A DNA stretch of 64,000 bases from Aeromicrobium sp. A1-2. GTDB taxonomy: Bacteria > Actinomycetota > Actinomycetes > Propionibacteriales > Nocardioidaceae. The stretch lies in contig NZ_CP027482.1 in NCBI RefSeq assembly GCF_003443875.1, positions 3,382,586 to 3,446,585 on the forward strand, read 5' to 3'. Each line of letters starts with the position of its first letter. Positions within the stretch are counted from its first letter, which is position 1. Made by a program: the position numbers and the translations under genes. This document shows positions 17,725 through 25,937 of this stretch, piece by piece. The notes below the pieces were generated by a model. That model did no database searches and was not told the origin of the DNA. It was given only the letters and a program-made list of their open reading frames with translations.

Positions 17725-19068
17725 TCAGGCGGTGACGCGGCGTCGCCGTGAGGCGATCACCAAGGCACTGCCGCCGAGCACCATCGCACTCCCGAGCGCG
17801 AGCAGGCTGTTCAGGTTGTCGGGTGCACCGGTGTCCGGAAGGGTGCGCGCACCGTTACTCGTCACAGTCGACGAGGGAGCGGAAACCGGCGTCAGCGGGG
17901 TAGTCCCAGATGTGGGTGTGCGCGGATCCGATGTGTCGTCGGGGACTGCGGCCGCGAGGGTCACCGTGAGCACAGCCGACCACTCCATGTCGTCCTTGGT
18001 CTGTCGGAACACCCGGTATTCGATGTCGCCAGTGGTGAACGCAGGATCGGTGATCTCGAAGGTCACCAGACCGGTTACGGGGTCGATCGATGCCGTGACA
18101 CCGCTGGGCACCGTCTGGAGTCCGTAGCGCAGGGGCTCGGATTCGTCGGCCTCGTCGTCGAGCTGCTCATCGTTGGCAGTGACGTCGAACACCGTGGGGG
18201 TGTCGATCTCGGCTTCGATCTCGCCGTCGTCGACCGGGCAGGCGAGGTCGACTCCGGCGCCGCCAGTGAGCGTGCTCATACCCTCGCTGCCACACAGGTA
18301 GTCGTTGCCCGGGCCGCCCGAGAGGTCGTTGTTGCCCTCCCTGTCGATCAGGATGTCGTCGCCGTCGCCGCCCTCGAGACGGTCGTCGCCTTCGTTGCCA
18401 TAGAGGCGGTCGTCACCGTCACCGCCGTAAAGGTTGTCGTCGCCATCACCGCCTGTCAGAACGTCGTTGCCCTCCTGGCCATACACGTCGTCGTCACCAT
18501 CACCGCCCTCGACGGTGTCGCCATCCTCGCCGCCGAAGAGTAGATCTGATCCGGCGCCGCCGACCAGGACGTCGTTGCCGTCGTCGCCGTAGAGCTCGTC
18601 GTCGCCGGCGTCTCCGTACAGGCGGTCGTTGCCGTCGTTGCCGTAGAGCTCGTCGTTGCCGTCTTCGCCATACAGGTTGTCGTTGTCTTCGTTGCCGTAG
18701 AGCTCGTCGTTTCCGTCACCGCCGTAGAGGTCGTCGTCGCCCTCGTACCCGTAGAGCTCGTCGTGACCTTCGTCACCGTCCAGTTCGTCGTCGCCGGGGC
18801 CGCCGCGCAGGTCGTCATCACCCGCGCCGCCGCGAACGAGGTCGTCGCCGTCGCCTCCATTGAGAGTGTCGTTACCGCCCTCGCCGGTTATGACGTCGTC
18901 GCCGTCGTGCCCGTTGATGGTGTCGTCATCGGCTGATCCGACGAGGGTGTCGTTGCCCGACGTTCCGTCAATGTCGGTACCGTGCGCCGCGACCGGGATC
19001 AAGGTGAGTGAGGCGGTCGCGGCGAGCAGGGCGATTGATCGGGAAACAGCGGGGCGCAGCGGCTTCAT
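17725..19068 (-). CDS. Cell-wall-anchored RTX (calcium-binding repeat) protein with LPxTG sorting signal
   Basis: The 447-residue protein has a signal peptide (residues 1-30, ending A-A-H-G-T-D), then about 25 nonapeptide-type repeats G-N-D-x-L-Y-G-x-x-G-D-D (about residues 35-260), which fold as a calcium-binding parallel beta-roll. A non-repetitive domain follows (about 275-375), then a Thr/Ser/Pro-rich linker, an L-P-D-T-G motif near residue 410, a hydrophobic stretch and an R-R-R-R tail. That is a sortase substrate, so the product should be covalently attached to the wall with its repeats outside. RTX repeats are usually found on type I secreted proteins; here secretion is by the general pathway. 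Confidence 0.87.
   Translation of the reverse strand: MKPLRPAVSRSIALLAATASLTLIPVAAHGTDIDGTSGNDTLVGSADDDTINGHDGDDVITGEGGNDTLNGGDGDDLVRGGAGDDDLRGGPGDDELDGDEGHDELYGYEGDDDLYGGDGNDELYGNEDNDNLYGEDGNDELYGNDGNDRLYGDAGDDELYGDDGNDVLVGGAGSDLLFGGEDGDTVEGGDGDDDVYGQEGNDVLTGGDGDDNLYGGDGDDRLYGNEGDDRLEGGDGDDILIDREGNNDLSGGPGNDYLCGSEGMSTLTGGAGVDLACPVDDGEIEAEIDTPTVFDVTANDEQLDDEADESEPLRYGLQTVPSGVTASIDPVTGLVTFEITDPAFTTGDIEYRVFRQTKDDMEWSAVLTVTLAAAVPDDTSDPRTPTSGTTPLTPVSAPSSTVTSNGARTLPDTGAPDNLNSLLALGSAMVLGGSALVIASRRRRVTA
18283..18960. repeat. Tandem RTX-coding repeats
   Basis: Imperfect 27-base units, recognisable on the plus strand by recurring GTAGAGCTCGTCGTT and GTCGTCGCCGTC blocks, encode the nonapeptide repeats of the wall protein. 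Near-identical units such as those around 18589, 18649 and 18703 make this stretch prone to slippage and to assembly error. Confidence 0.75.
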
Positions 19069-19131
19069 GGAACCTCATCAGTCAGGGAGCGCAGGTACGC
19101 CAAGTCTGTCGATCCGCCAGCCGCGGGGAAA

Positions 19132-19147
19132 TACGCAATTATGCGTA
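19132..19147. promoter_or_regulatory. Palindrome upstream of the RTX wall-protein gene
   Basis: TACGCA-ATTA-TGCGTA has perfect six-base arms. It lies 64 bases upstream of the minus-strand start at 19068, in an A/T-richer spot than its surroundings. It could be an operator; the LuxR protein encoded nearby is one candidate partner. Confidence 0.4.
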
Positions 19148-19334
19148 GATCAAGCAGAACGGCCCTTCCGATTCATGCCCTCCCGGCGATCCCCAGGATT
19201 CGGCCGACAGGGCAGCCAGGATCGCTTCGATTGGGTCGTTGCGCCGAAGGACCCAGTCGTCCATCTCGGCTGGGCGGGGAAGTCGACCCGCAGGTGGGTG
19301 GCGTTCTCGCAATGGTCCGGCGACGTCAGTTCGG

Positions 19335-19856
19335 TCACGAGTCGCCGAGGCGCCAGCTGAAGTCGACGCGTGTGCCTTCGGCGCCCTGGACGGTGAGAAC
19401 GACCGGGCCGGAACGGCCGCCGGTCGTAGCGGCCTCGCAGGTCATCACGGCTCCCGCTGCCCCATCGAGCTCCGACTCGGGACAGGTCATGTCGGTCAGC
19501 GTCAGGCCCGTCTTGACGGTGAAGGCTTCGGCGATTGCGTCGCCCACACGGTTGGTCAGCAGCCGGTGGGATCCGGGCTCGATCTCCTAGGAGAAGCCCA
19601 GCGTCCCCTCGTCCTTTGCCACCTTGGTCGCCTCGATGGCCAGCGTCACGCGCACCCCCTCCTGCACCATCTCGCACGTCGCGGTCGCCCCGACCTCGGC
19701 GTCGAGTCCGTCGGGGCAGTCCACCGACTCCGGCTTCGCGTCGCTGATCGTGGTGATCCGTTCGGAGATGTCCTCCGCCAGAGCCGAGCCGCTGATCCCC
19801 TTCGAGCCGCCAATAGTCCCACTCGCCGAGCAGGCAGCCCCCGCGAGGAGGGCCAC
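19335..19856 (-). pseudogene. Tandem DUF4333 lipoprotein interrupted by a TAG codon
   Basis: One reading frame encodes two DUF4333-like domains separated by a single in-frame TAG at 19587-19589. The first part has a hydrophobic leader with A-L-L-A-G-A-A-C, giving a lipobox-like cysteine, and the C-P-D-G-L...A-T-C pair typical of the domain. The second half (to 19335) repeats the pattern with C-P-E-S-E-L...M-T-C. The first possible ATG/GTG start in frame (19856) cuts the leader short; an ATT at 19886 would restore a full signal peptide. A nonsense mutation, two separately started genes, or a base error would each explain it. Domain function is unknown; members sit on the outer face of the membrane. 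Confidence 0.55.
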
Positions 19857-20034
19857 CGCGCTCAGCGCCAGGCGTGGCGAGGAAATACGTCATTCGGCCC
19901 AGCGAGGGCCGGATATTGGCACGGACGCGGCCGAGGAGCTGAACGAGATCGAGGTCTCGCGCGAGCAGATTGCGATGCCTTGGATACAGGGCGCCGAACC
20001 GCCATCGCTTCGCGGTACTGTGGCAGCACAAGAC

Positions 20035-20118
20035 AGGGGAGCGCCACGCAGAGGGCGCTGAGAGTGCGGATCCGCCGCAGACCCTTGAACCTGCACCGGT
20101 TAGTACCGGCGAAGGGAG
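20035..20118 (+). promoter_or_regulatory. TPP riboswitch (thi-box)
   Basis: All conserved parts of the thi-box are present in order: AGGGGAGC, the CTGAGA pyrimidine-sensing loop (20058-20063), the P3 hairpin GCGGATCCGC, ACCCTTGAACC (20081-20091), GGTTAGTACC and the pyrophosphate-sensing GCGAAGGGA (20110-20117). The last block overlaps the ribosome site AAGGGAG six bases before the ykoE start at 20124. TPP binding should therefore hide the ribosome site, giving translational repression of the transporter genes. Confidence 0.92.
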
Positions 20119-20123
20119 TCACG

Positions 20124-20741
20124 ATGAGTTCTGCAACCACGTCCAAGCCCAGGTTCGACGTGCACTATCGCACGATCGATCTGGTCACCATCACCACGCT
20201 GGGGGTGGCGTTCGGCGTCATCTTCTGGGGCTGGGGCAAGCTCTACGAACCGCTCAGCGGTCTCGCAGTCTTCTCCTACCCGCCCAGCAGCGCGCTTCTG
20301 GGCGGCGTCTGGCTGAGCGCCGGCGTCGTCGGCGGCCTGATCATCCGCAAGCCCGGTGCCGCGTTCGCGACCGAGTTCGTCGCGGCTGCCGTCTCGACGT
20401 TCATCGTCGGCGGCACGCAATGGGGCTTCAGCGTCTTCGCCTCGGGCTTCTGGCAGGGTCTCGGCGCCGAGCTGATCTTCCTGGTGCTGTTCTACCGGCG
20501 CTGGGGCATCATCGCCGCGGCGCTCGCCGGAGCATTCGCGGGTGCGCTCGAGTCGTTCTACGAGTGGCACGCGTACATCCCGGACTACACCGTCGGGGCC
20601 AAGCTCGCGCACCTGGGCTTCTTCGTCCTCTCGGGCGCCGTGGTCGCCGGCATCGGTGGCTTCTTCCTGGTCCGGGCGCTCGCGAAGGCCGGCGTGCTCG
20701 ACGCCTTCCCGGCCGGCCGCGAACAGGTCTCCGAGGTCTAG
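20124..20741 (+). CDS. ykoE: ECF transporter substrate-binding (S) component, YkoE family
   Basis: The 205-residue protein has about six hydrophobic segments and matches YkoE, the S component for hydroxymethylpyrimidine or thiamine uptake. The segment W-G-W-G-K-L-Y near residue 40 and the Y-P-P-S-S block are typical. The TPP riboswitch immediately upstream supports a thiamine-related substrate. The gene is first of three: the ATPase gene begins on the base after its stop. Confidence 0.88.
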   Translation: MSSATTSKPRFDVHYRTIDLVTITTLGVAFGVIFWGWGKLYEPLSGLAVFSYPPSSALLGGVWLSAGVVGGLIIRKPGAAFATEFVAAAVSTFIVGGTQWGFSVFASGFWQGLGAELIFLVLFYRRWGIIAAALAGAFAGALESFYEWHAYIPDYTVGAKLAHLGFFVLSGAVVAGIGGFFLVRALAKAGVLDAFPAGREQVSEV

Positions 20742-22133
20742 ATGTCCCTCGGTGGAGCCCGCTTCCGCGGCTTCACGTGGCGCCCCCTCGGCCGACGCGA
20801 TCCCGTCGTCGCCGGGCTCGATCTCACGATCGAGCCCGGCGAGCGGGTGCTGCTGGTCGGTCCGAGCGGCGCCGGCAAGTCGACCCTGCTGTACGCCCTC
20901 GCCGGTGCCCTCGGGACCACGATCGCCGGTGAGCTGCGCGGCACCGCGCAGGTTGACGGGCGGCTGGGCCTGCTCCTGCAGAACCCGGCAGATGCGATCG
21001 TCGCCGAACGCCTGGGCCGTGATGTGGCCTTCGGACCCGAGAATGCCGGGATGTCCCGCGCCGAGATCTGGTCGCGGGTCGATGACGCGCTGGAGTCGGT
21101 CGGGCTGACGTACGGCCGCGATCACTTCAGCTCGGCGCTGTCCGGCGGCGAGCAACAGCGGCTGGCGTTGGCCGGAGTGCTGGCGATGCGCCCGGATCTG
21201 CTGCTCCTCGACGAGCCGACCTCGATGCTCGACGCCGACACCGCCTCCGGCGTGCGTGACGCGATCGTTGCGGCTGCAGCCGGTCGGACCCTGGTGGTCG
21301 TGGAGCATCGCATCGAGCCGTGGCTCGATCACGTCGACCGGGTCGTCGTGCTGTCGGCGGGCGGCAACGTCGTGAGCGACGGCAGCGTCCGCTCGTTCCT
21401 GACCGGCCCGCGGCCGGCCGGGGTCTGGATGCCGGGCATGACGACACCCGCGCCGCTCGACGTGCCCGCAGTGCTCGTGCGGCCCGAGTCCGATCCGCTG
21501 ACGGTCTCGGCGACCGACGTCTCGGTCGAGCTGGTGACCCGTACGCTTCGCGGCACCCAGCGGACCCGCGCCCTGACCGCGCTCACCGCCGAGATCGGTC
21601 CCGCCACCACGACGGCGTTCACAGGTCCCAGCGGTGCCGGCAAGTCCACCGCCCTCGCCGTGCTGGGCGGGCTGCTCAAGCCCAGTTCGGGGTCGGTCAC
21701 CCCAGACCTTCGTCGGTGGCGCTCGCCACGGCTCGCCGCAGCGGTGGGCTGGGTGCCGCAGAACCCTGAGCACGGCTTCCTCACCACGAACGTGGCCACG
21801 GAGGTGCACCGCACCGCCGACCGGCTGGAGCGCTTCGTCGACATCGAGGCAGTGTTGGAGGTCTTCGGGCTGAGCCGGTTCGCCGCGACCAACCCGTACC
21901 GGCTGTCCGGAGGCGAGCAACGCCGACTGGCCCTCGTCGCGGCACTGGCCCACCGGCCCGGAGTCGTGCTGCTCGACGAGCCGACAGTCGGCCAGGACCC
22001 GGGCACGTGGGCCGCTGTTGCCGGCTGGATCTCGGCTGCGCGCTCGGCGGGGGCAACCGTTGCGCTGTCGACCCACGACGCGGACCTGCCGGCCGATGTC
22101 GAGCACCGCATGATTCAGGGGGTGCTGCGATGA
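20742..22133 (+). CDS. ykoD: ECF transporter energising component, fused double ATPase (YkoD type)
   Basis: Two ABC ATPase domains are fused in 463 residues. The first has Walker A G-P-S-G-A-G-K-S-T (about 41-49), signature L-S-G-G-E-Q-Q-R and Walker B L-L-L-L-D-E-P-T. The second has Walker A G-P-S-G-A-G-K-S-T near 295-303, signature L-S-G-G-E-Q-R-R and Walker B V-V-L-L-D-E-P-T. ATP hydrolysis here drives the YkoE/YkoC membrane parts. It starts directly after the ykoE stop and overlaps the next gene by four bases. Confidence 0.92.
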   Translation: MSLGGARFRGFTWRPLGRRDPVVAGLDLTIEPGERVLLVGPSGAGKSTLLYALAGALGTTIAGELRGTAQVDGRLGLLLQNPADAIVAERLGRDVAFGPENAGMSRAEIWSRVDDALESVGLTYGRDHFSSALSGGEQQRLALAGVLAMRPDLLLLDEPTSMLDADTASGVRDAIVAAAAGRTLVVVEHRIEPWLDHVDRVVVLSAGGNVVSDGSVRSFLTGPRPAGVWMPGMTTPAPLDVPAVLVRPESDPLTVSATDVSVELVTRTLRGTQRTRALTALTAEIGPATTTAFTGPSGAGKSTALAVLGGLLKPSSGSVTPDLRRWRSPRLAAAVGWVPQNPEHGFLTTNVATEVHRTADRLERFVDIEAVLEVFGLSRFAATNPYRLSGGEQRRLALVAALAHRPGVVLLDEPTVGQDPGTWAAVAGWISAARSAGATVALSTHDADLPADVEHRMIQGVLR

Positions 22134-22843
22134 GGCGTGGTGGGATGAGGTCATGGCTCCTGCGGCTCAACCCGTTGGCGCAGCTCTCGGTCGGGCTGTT
22201 CTCCCTGCTCGGGTCGTTCTGGATTCGCAGCCTGCCGGTGGCGCTGGTCGCGCTGGGTGTCTATGTCCTGGCCGTCGTGCTGCTGGCGCCGGGCTGGCGT
22301 TATCCGCTGGCCTGCCTGGGCTTCACCGCGATCGCGGCCGGCACGATCGTCTACTCGACGTGGCGGGTCGGGGGCCACGACATCGACGAGTCCGTCACCG
22401 CGGGTGTGCGGATCGTTGTGCTGGCCTGGCCTGGCTCGGTCATGGCCGGGTACGTCGATCCGTCCCGGTTCGCGGACTACCTTGCTCAGACGTTGCGGAT
22501 GCCGGCCAGGCTGGTCGCGGCCTTCGCTGCGGCGATGCAGAAGTTCACCGCGTTCGGCCTGGCCTGGCAGCAGCTGGAGCGGGTCCGTCGGGTGCGAGGC
22601 TTCGGGCCCACCCGCAATCCGGTCGCCAACGGCCGTTACGCCGCCAACATGTCGTTCGCGCTACTGGTGCAGGCCATGCGCGGCGCCACGTCGACCTCGA
22701 TCGCGATGGATGCGCGGGGGTTCGCGACGGCGTACGACCGGACCTGGGCCGAGCCTGCCCCGTGGACCCGCCTGGACTACTGCGGTCTCGCGGTGGCGGC
22801 GCTGCTCGGCAGCACGCCGATCATCACTCGCGTGCTGGGCTGA
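22130..22843 (+). CDS. ykoC: ECF transporter transmembrane (T) component, YkoC type
   Basis: The 237-residue protein has hydrophobic helices in its N-terminal 120 residues and then the coupling-helix motifs of EcfT proteins: A-W-Q-Q-L-E-R-V-R-R-V-R-G near residue 152 and the S-I-A-M-D-A-R-G-F block near 192. These contact the two ATPase domains. The ATG at 22130 overlaps the ATPase stop, completing the three-gene thiamine/HMP uptake unit under the TPP riboswitch. Confidence 0.9.
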   Translation: MRRGGMRSWLLRLNPLAQLSVGLFSLLGSFWIRSLPVALVALGVYVLAVVLLAPGWRYPLACLGFTAIAAGTIVYSTWRVGGHDIDESVTAGVRIVVLAWPGSVMAGYVDPSRFADYLAQTLRMPARLVAAFAAAMQKFTAFGLAWQQLERVRRVRGFGPTRNPVANGRYAANMSFALLVQAMRGATSTSIAMDARGFATAYDRTWAEPAPWTRLDYCGLAVAALLGSTPIITRVLG

Positions 22844-22849
22844 CCCGGC

Positions 22850-23365
22850 TCAGTCCGGCCGGCTGTCACCGAGCCGGTCGATCTGCATCGTGAGGGCCAC
22901 CCCGACCTCGTACAGCGGCGAGAGCCCGTGGCGCCGGTCGTCCAGCTCCCGCGCGGTGGCGTCGGCCGTGCGGCCGCCGCCCACGGTGAGCAGGTGGAAC
23001 CGCACGCGGCCCGGCGCCGGGGACGGGAAGTTCGACTCCGGCTCGGTCTGGCCCACGAGCACCTGTCCCATCGCGACAAGCGATCGTGCTGCCTCGGCGA
23101 CGGGCTCGTGCTCACCCGCGCCGACCGTCCCGCCGCCCGTGCTGAGGTAGCGGCTGGCGGTGCCATCGAGCAGCGCCACGACCGTCACGACGTCCAGATC
23201 GCGGCCCAGCTCCATCACGACGCCGAACACCCGGTCGGGCTCGTCGGCGTTCAGACCGAGCTCGTCGGGCCTGGTGCTCAGCACCATGGCGCGCAGCGCG
23301 GCGCTGACCTCGACCTCGTCCTCGTCCTGCGGCGGGGACGAGCGCGGCGCACGGGAATCGGGCAT
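22850..23365 (-). CDS. Conserved hypothetical protein
   Basis: The 171-residue product has no motif that I recognise. It is soluble, begins with a charged low-complexity stretch (P-P-Q-D-E-D-E-V-E-V) and then shows alternating hydrophobic strands and helices with good codon bias, so it is probably real. The ATG at 23365 is chosen; longer starts run into the promoter region of the opposite-facing MaoC gene. Its stop lies six bases from the end of ykoC, so the two genes converge. Confidence 0.6.
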   Translation of the reverse strand: MPDSRAPRSSPPQDEDEVEVSAALRAMVLSTRPDELGLNADEPDRVFGVVMELGRDLDVVTVVALLDGTASRYLSTGGGTVGAGEHEPVAEAARSLVAMGQVLVGQTEPESNFPSPAPGRVRFHLLTVGGGRTADATARELDDRRHGLSPLYEVGVALTMQIDRLGDSRPD

Positions 23366-23428
23366 GGTTGCGAGCCTAGGTGAGTCGGGGTCTGGCGCAG
23401 GGGACCGCTCACATACTAGGGTGCGAAC

Positions 23429-23445
23429 TAAGCAAGCGCTTACCA
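23429..23445. promoter_or_regulatory. AAGCGCTT-centred palindrome upstream of the MaoC operon
   Basis: AGCAAGCGCTTACC contains the perfect core AAGCGCTT (23434-23441), 19 bases before the MaoC start and close behind a CATACT element that could be the -10. The half-site CAAG/CTT spacing resembles TetR-family operators (for example the KstR2-type AnCAAGnnCTTGnT), which often control acyl-CoA catabolic genes. Confidence 0.45.
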
Positions 23446-23459
23446 ATCTTGGAGGATCC

Positions 23460-23918
23460 ATGCCACGCGTGTTCAACAGTCTCGACGAGTTCAAGGCAGC
23501 AGCCGGTCAGGAGCTCGGCACGAGCGACTGGGTGACGGTGACGCAGGAGCAGATCAACACCTTCGCCGATGCGACAGGCGACCACCAGTGGATCCACGTC
23601 GACCCCGAGCGCGCCGCGGCCGGACCATTCGGCGGCACGATCGCCCACGGCTATCTGACACTGTCGCTGCTGCCTGCCTTCGGCGAGCAGATCTACGCAG
23701 TCAACGGCCTCGCATTCGGCATGAACTACGGCGCCAACAAGGTGCGCTTCCCGACCCCCGTGCCGGTCGGCTCCCGCCTGCGCGCCACCGCGACGCTCAA
23801 GGAGACCGCCGACATCGCGATCGGCACGCAGTGCATCGTCAACTTCGCAATCGAGATCGAAGGCGGCGCCAAGCCGGCCTGCGTGGCCGAGGTCGTCTTC
23901 GTCATGGCCGGTGCCTGA
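23460..23918 (+). CDS. MaoC-like (R)-specific enoyl-CoA hydratase
   Basis: The 152-residue single hot-dog-fold protein has the hydratase motif with the catalytic Asp/His pair: F-A-D-A-T-G-D-H-Q-W-I-H-V-D (residues 36-49), followed by G-P-F-G-G-T-I-A-H-G-Y. It should hydrate a 2-enoyl-CoA. GGAGGA lies five bases upstream of the ATG. It is followed by an acyl-CoA dehydrogenase starting two bases after its stop and by an SDR, so the three probably act on one acyl-CoA pathway. Confidence 0.9.
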   Translation: MPRVFNSLDEFKAAAGQELGTSDWVTVTQEQINTFADATGDHQWIHVDPERAAAGPFGGTIAHGYLTLSLLPAFGEQIYAVNGLAFGMNYGANKVRFPTPVPVGSRLRATATLKETADIAIGTQCIVNFAIEIEGGAKPACVAEVVFVMAGA

Positions 23919-23919
23919 G

Positions 23920-25134
23920 ATGGATTTTGGCCATGACGCCAAGACCGTCGACCTGATCGGCCAGATGGAGTCCTTCATGGACGAGGTCATCTATCCGGCC
24001 GAGCCGCTCGCCCACCAGCAGATGCAGGACGCCATCAAGCAGGACACCTGGGCGCCTCCCGCGGTTCTGGAGGACCTCAAGGCCGAGGCCAAGAAGCGTG
24101 GCCTGTGGAACTTCTTCCTCCCGGGTGACGAGGGCGCTGGCCTGACCAACCTCCAGTACGCCCCGCTCGCCGAGATCACCGGCCGCAGCATCCAGCTCGC
24201 TCCGGCCGCGGTCAACTGTGCCGCGCCGGACACCGGCAACATGGAGGTGCTGCACATGTTCGGCAGCGCCGCGCAGAAGAAGCAGTGGCTCGAGCCCCTG
24301 CTCGCCGGCGAGGTCCGGTCGGCCTTCGCGATGACCGAGCCGGGGGTCGCCTCGTCCGACGCCACGAACATCGAGACGTCGATCCTCAAGGACGGTGACG
24401 ACTACGTCATCAACGGCCGCAAGTGGTGGATCACCGGCGCGATGAACCCCAACGCCAAGATCTTCATCGTGATGGGCAAGTCCGATCCGTCCGCGGAGCG
24501 GCACCGTCAGCAGTCGATGATCCTGGTCGAGCGGGACACTCCCGGCTTCGACATCGAGCGCGGGATGCACGTGTTCGGCTACAACGACCGTGATCACGGT
24601 GGCCACGCCGAGATCTCGTTCAACGACGTCCGAGTGCCGGCGAGCAACCTGATCGGTGGCGAGGGTGAGGGCTTCGCGATCGCCCAGGCGCGACTCGGGC
24701 CGGGACGCATCCACCACTGCATGCGCTCGTTGGGCATCGCCGAGCGTGCCGTCGAGATGATGAGCAAGCGTGCGCTCGACCGGGTGGCCTTCGGCAAGCC
24801 GATCGCCGACCAGGGCGTCGTGCGGGACTGGATTGCCGAGTCGCGGGTGCGGATCGAGCAGCTCCGGTTGCTGGTCCTGAAGACCGCGTGGCTCATGGAC
24901 ACCGCCGGCAACCGGGGCGCGCACACCGAGATCCAGGCCATCAAGATCGCCACACCGCAGACCGTCGAGTGGATCCTCGACAAGGCGATCCAGGTGCACG
25001 GTGCGGGTGGACTCAGCCAGGACTTCCCGCTCGCGGAGTGGTTCGCGGGCATCCGCACGTTGCGATTCGCCGACGGGCCGGACGAGGTGCACAAGAACTC
25101 GTTGGCCCGCGCCGAGCTCAAGAAGCACCGCTGA
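23920..25134 (+). CDS. Acyl-CoA dehydrogenase
   Basis: The 404-residue protein follows the acyl-CoA dehydrogenase plan: helical N-domain, middle beta domain with A-F-A-M-T-E-P-G-V-A-S-S-D (flavin and substrate contacts, about 137-149) and W-I-T-G-A, then a C-terminal helical domain with R-I-H-H-C-M-R and I-Q-V-H-G-A-G-G-L-S. It would oxidise an acyl-CoA to the 2-enoyl-CoA, passing electrons to ETF, and so ultimately to the EtfD homologue encoded at 8892. ATG at 23920 is used; a GTG nine bases upstream is less likely. Confidence 0.93.
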   Translation: MDFGHDAKTVDLIGQMESFMDEVIYPAEPLAHQQMQDAIKQDTWAPPAVLEDLKAEAKKRGLWNFFLPGDEGAGLTNLQYAPLAEITGRSIQLAPAAVNCAAPDTGNMEVLHMFGSAAQKKQWLEPLLAGEVRSAFAMTEPGVASSDATNIETSILKDGDDYVINGRKWWITGAMNPNAKIFIVMGKSDPSAERHRQQSMILVERDTPGFDIERGMHVFGYNDRDHGGHAEISFNDVRVPASNLIGGEGEGFAIAQARLGPGRIHHCMRSLGIAERAVEMMSKRALDRVAFGKPIADQGVVRDWIAESRVRIEQLRLLVLKTAWLMDTAGNRGAHTEIQAIKIATPQTVEWILDKAIQVHGAGGLSQDFPLAEWFAGIRTLRFADGPDEVHKNSLARAELKKHR

Positions 25135-25136
25135 CG

Positions 25137-25934
25137 ATGGACGTCTCCGGAGCGAACGCGATCGTCACGGGCGCGGCATCGGGCATCGGTGAAGCCATCG
25201 CGCAGCGGCTGCTCGAGGCTGGGGCGTCTGTCGTGGTCGGCGACGTGGACGGCGATCGGCTCGCGGCCACGGCCGCGCGGCTCGACGCCGATCATCCCGG
25301 CCGGGTCGCGCACGTCGCGGGCGATGCGTCCGACGCTCAGCACGTCGCGGCGTTGATCGTCGCCGCGGGTGAGGTCGACGTGTTCTTCGCGAACGCCGGA
25401 GTCTTCAAGGGGTTCGGGCTCGAGGCGAGCGACGAGGAGTGGGCAACCTCGTGGGACGTCAACGTCAAGGCGCACGTCGTGGCAGCCCGGGCGCTGGTGC
25501 CGGGCTGGCTCGAGCGCGGTGCGGGCTGCTTCGTCAGCACGGCCTCGGCTGCGGGGCTGCTGACCCAGCTCGGCTCTCCGACGTACTCGACGACCAAGCA
25601 CGCAGCCGTGGGTTTCGCCGAGTGGCTCGCCGCGACGTACGGCGACCGGGGCGTGCAGGTGTGCTGCCTGTGCCCCATGGGTGTGCGCACTGACATGCTC
25701 GTCGCGGGCGAGACCACGACGGAGGGCGACGGGCGCCTGGGGGTTCAGTCGGTCGTCAGCGCCGGAGCCACGCTCGCCCCGCTGGAGGTCGCCGACGTCG
25801 TGCTCGAGGCGGTTGCCGCGGGGACCTTCTTCGCGCTGCCGCACCCCGAGGTCGGCACGATGTACGCCCGCAAGGCTGCCGATGCCGACCACTGGATCAC
25901 TGGCATGCAGCGCTTCCGTACGTCGTTGGAGTGA
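25137..25934 (+). CDS. Short-chain dehydrogenase/reductase
   Basis: The 265-residue SDR has the cofactor motif T-G-A-A-S-G-I-G (residues 11-18), the N-A-G motif near 83-85, and the catalytic Ser/Tyr/Lys set in S-T-A-S-A-A-G and Y-S-T-T-K (about 138-160). It begins two bases after the acyl-CoA dehydrogenase stop. It may act as a hydroxyacyl-CoA or related alcohol dehydrogenase in the same pathway; that is inference from the operon. Confidence 0.9.
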   Translation: MDVSGANAIVTGAASGIGEAIAQRLLEAGASVVVGDVDGDRLAATAARLDADHPGRVAHVAGDASDAQHVAALIVAAGEVDVFFANAGVFKGFGLEASDEEWATSWDVNVKAHVVAARALVPGWLERGAGCFVSTASAAGLLTQLGSPTYSTTKHAAVGFAEWLAATYGDRGVQVCCLCPMGVRTDMLVAGETTTEGDGRLGVQSVVSAGATLAPLEVADVVLEAVAAGTFFALPHPEVGTMYARKAADADHWITGMQRFRTSLE

Positions 25935-25937
25935 GTC

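Noticed and set aside
18283..18960. Possible CRISPR or minisatellite array
   Set aside because: The units are contiguous 27-base codon repeats encoding RTX nonapeptides; there are no spacers and no cas genes.
19150..20031. A 293-codon minus-strand frame beginning M-T-Y-F-L-A-T
   Set aside because: It runs out of frame with the clear DUF4333 domains; only its first few residues might relate to a lost start of that gene.
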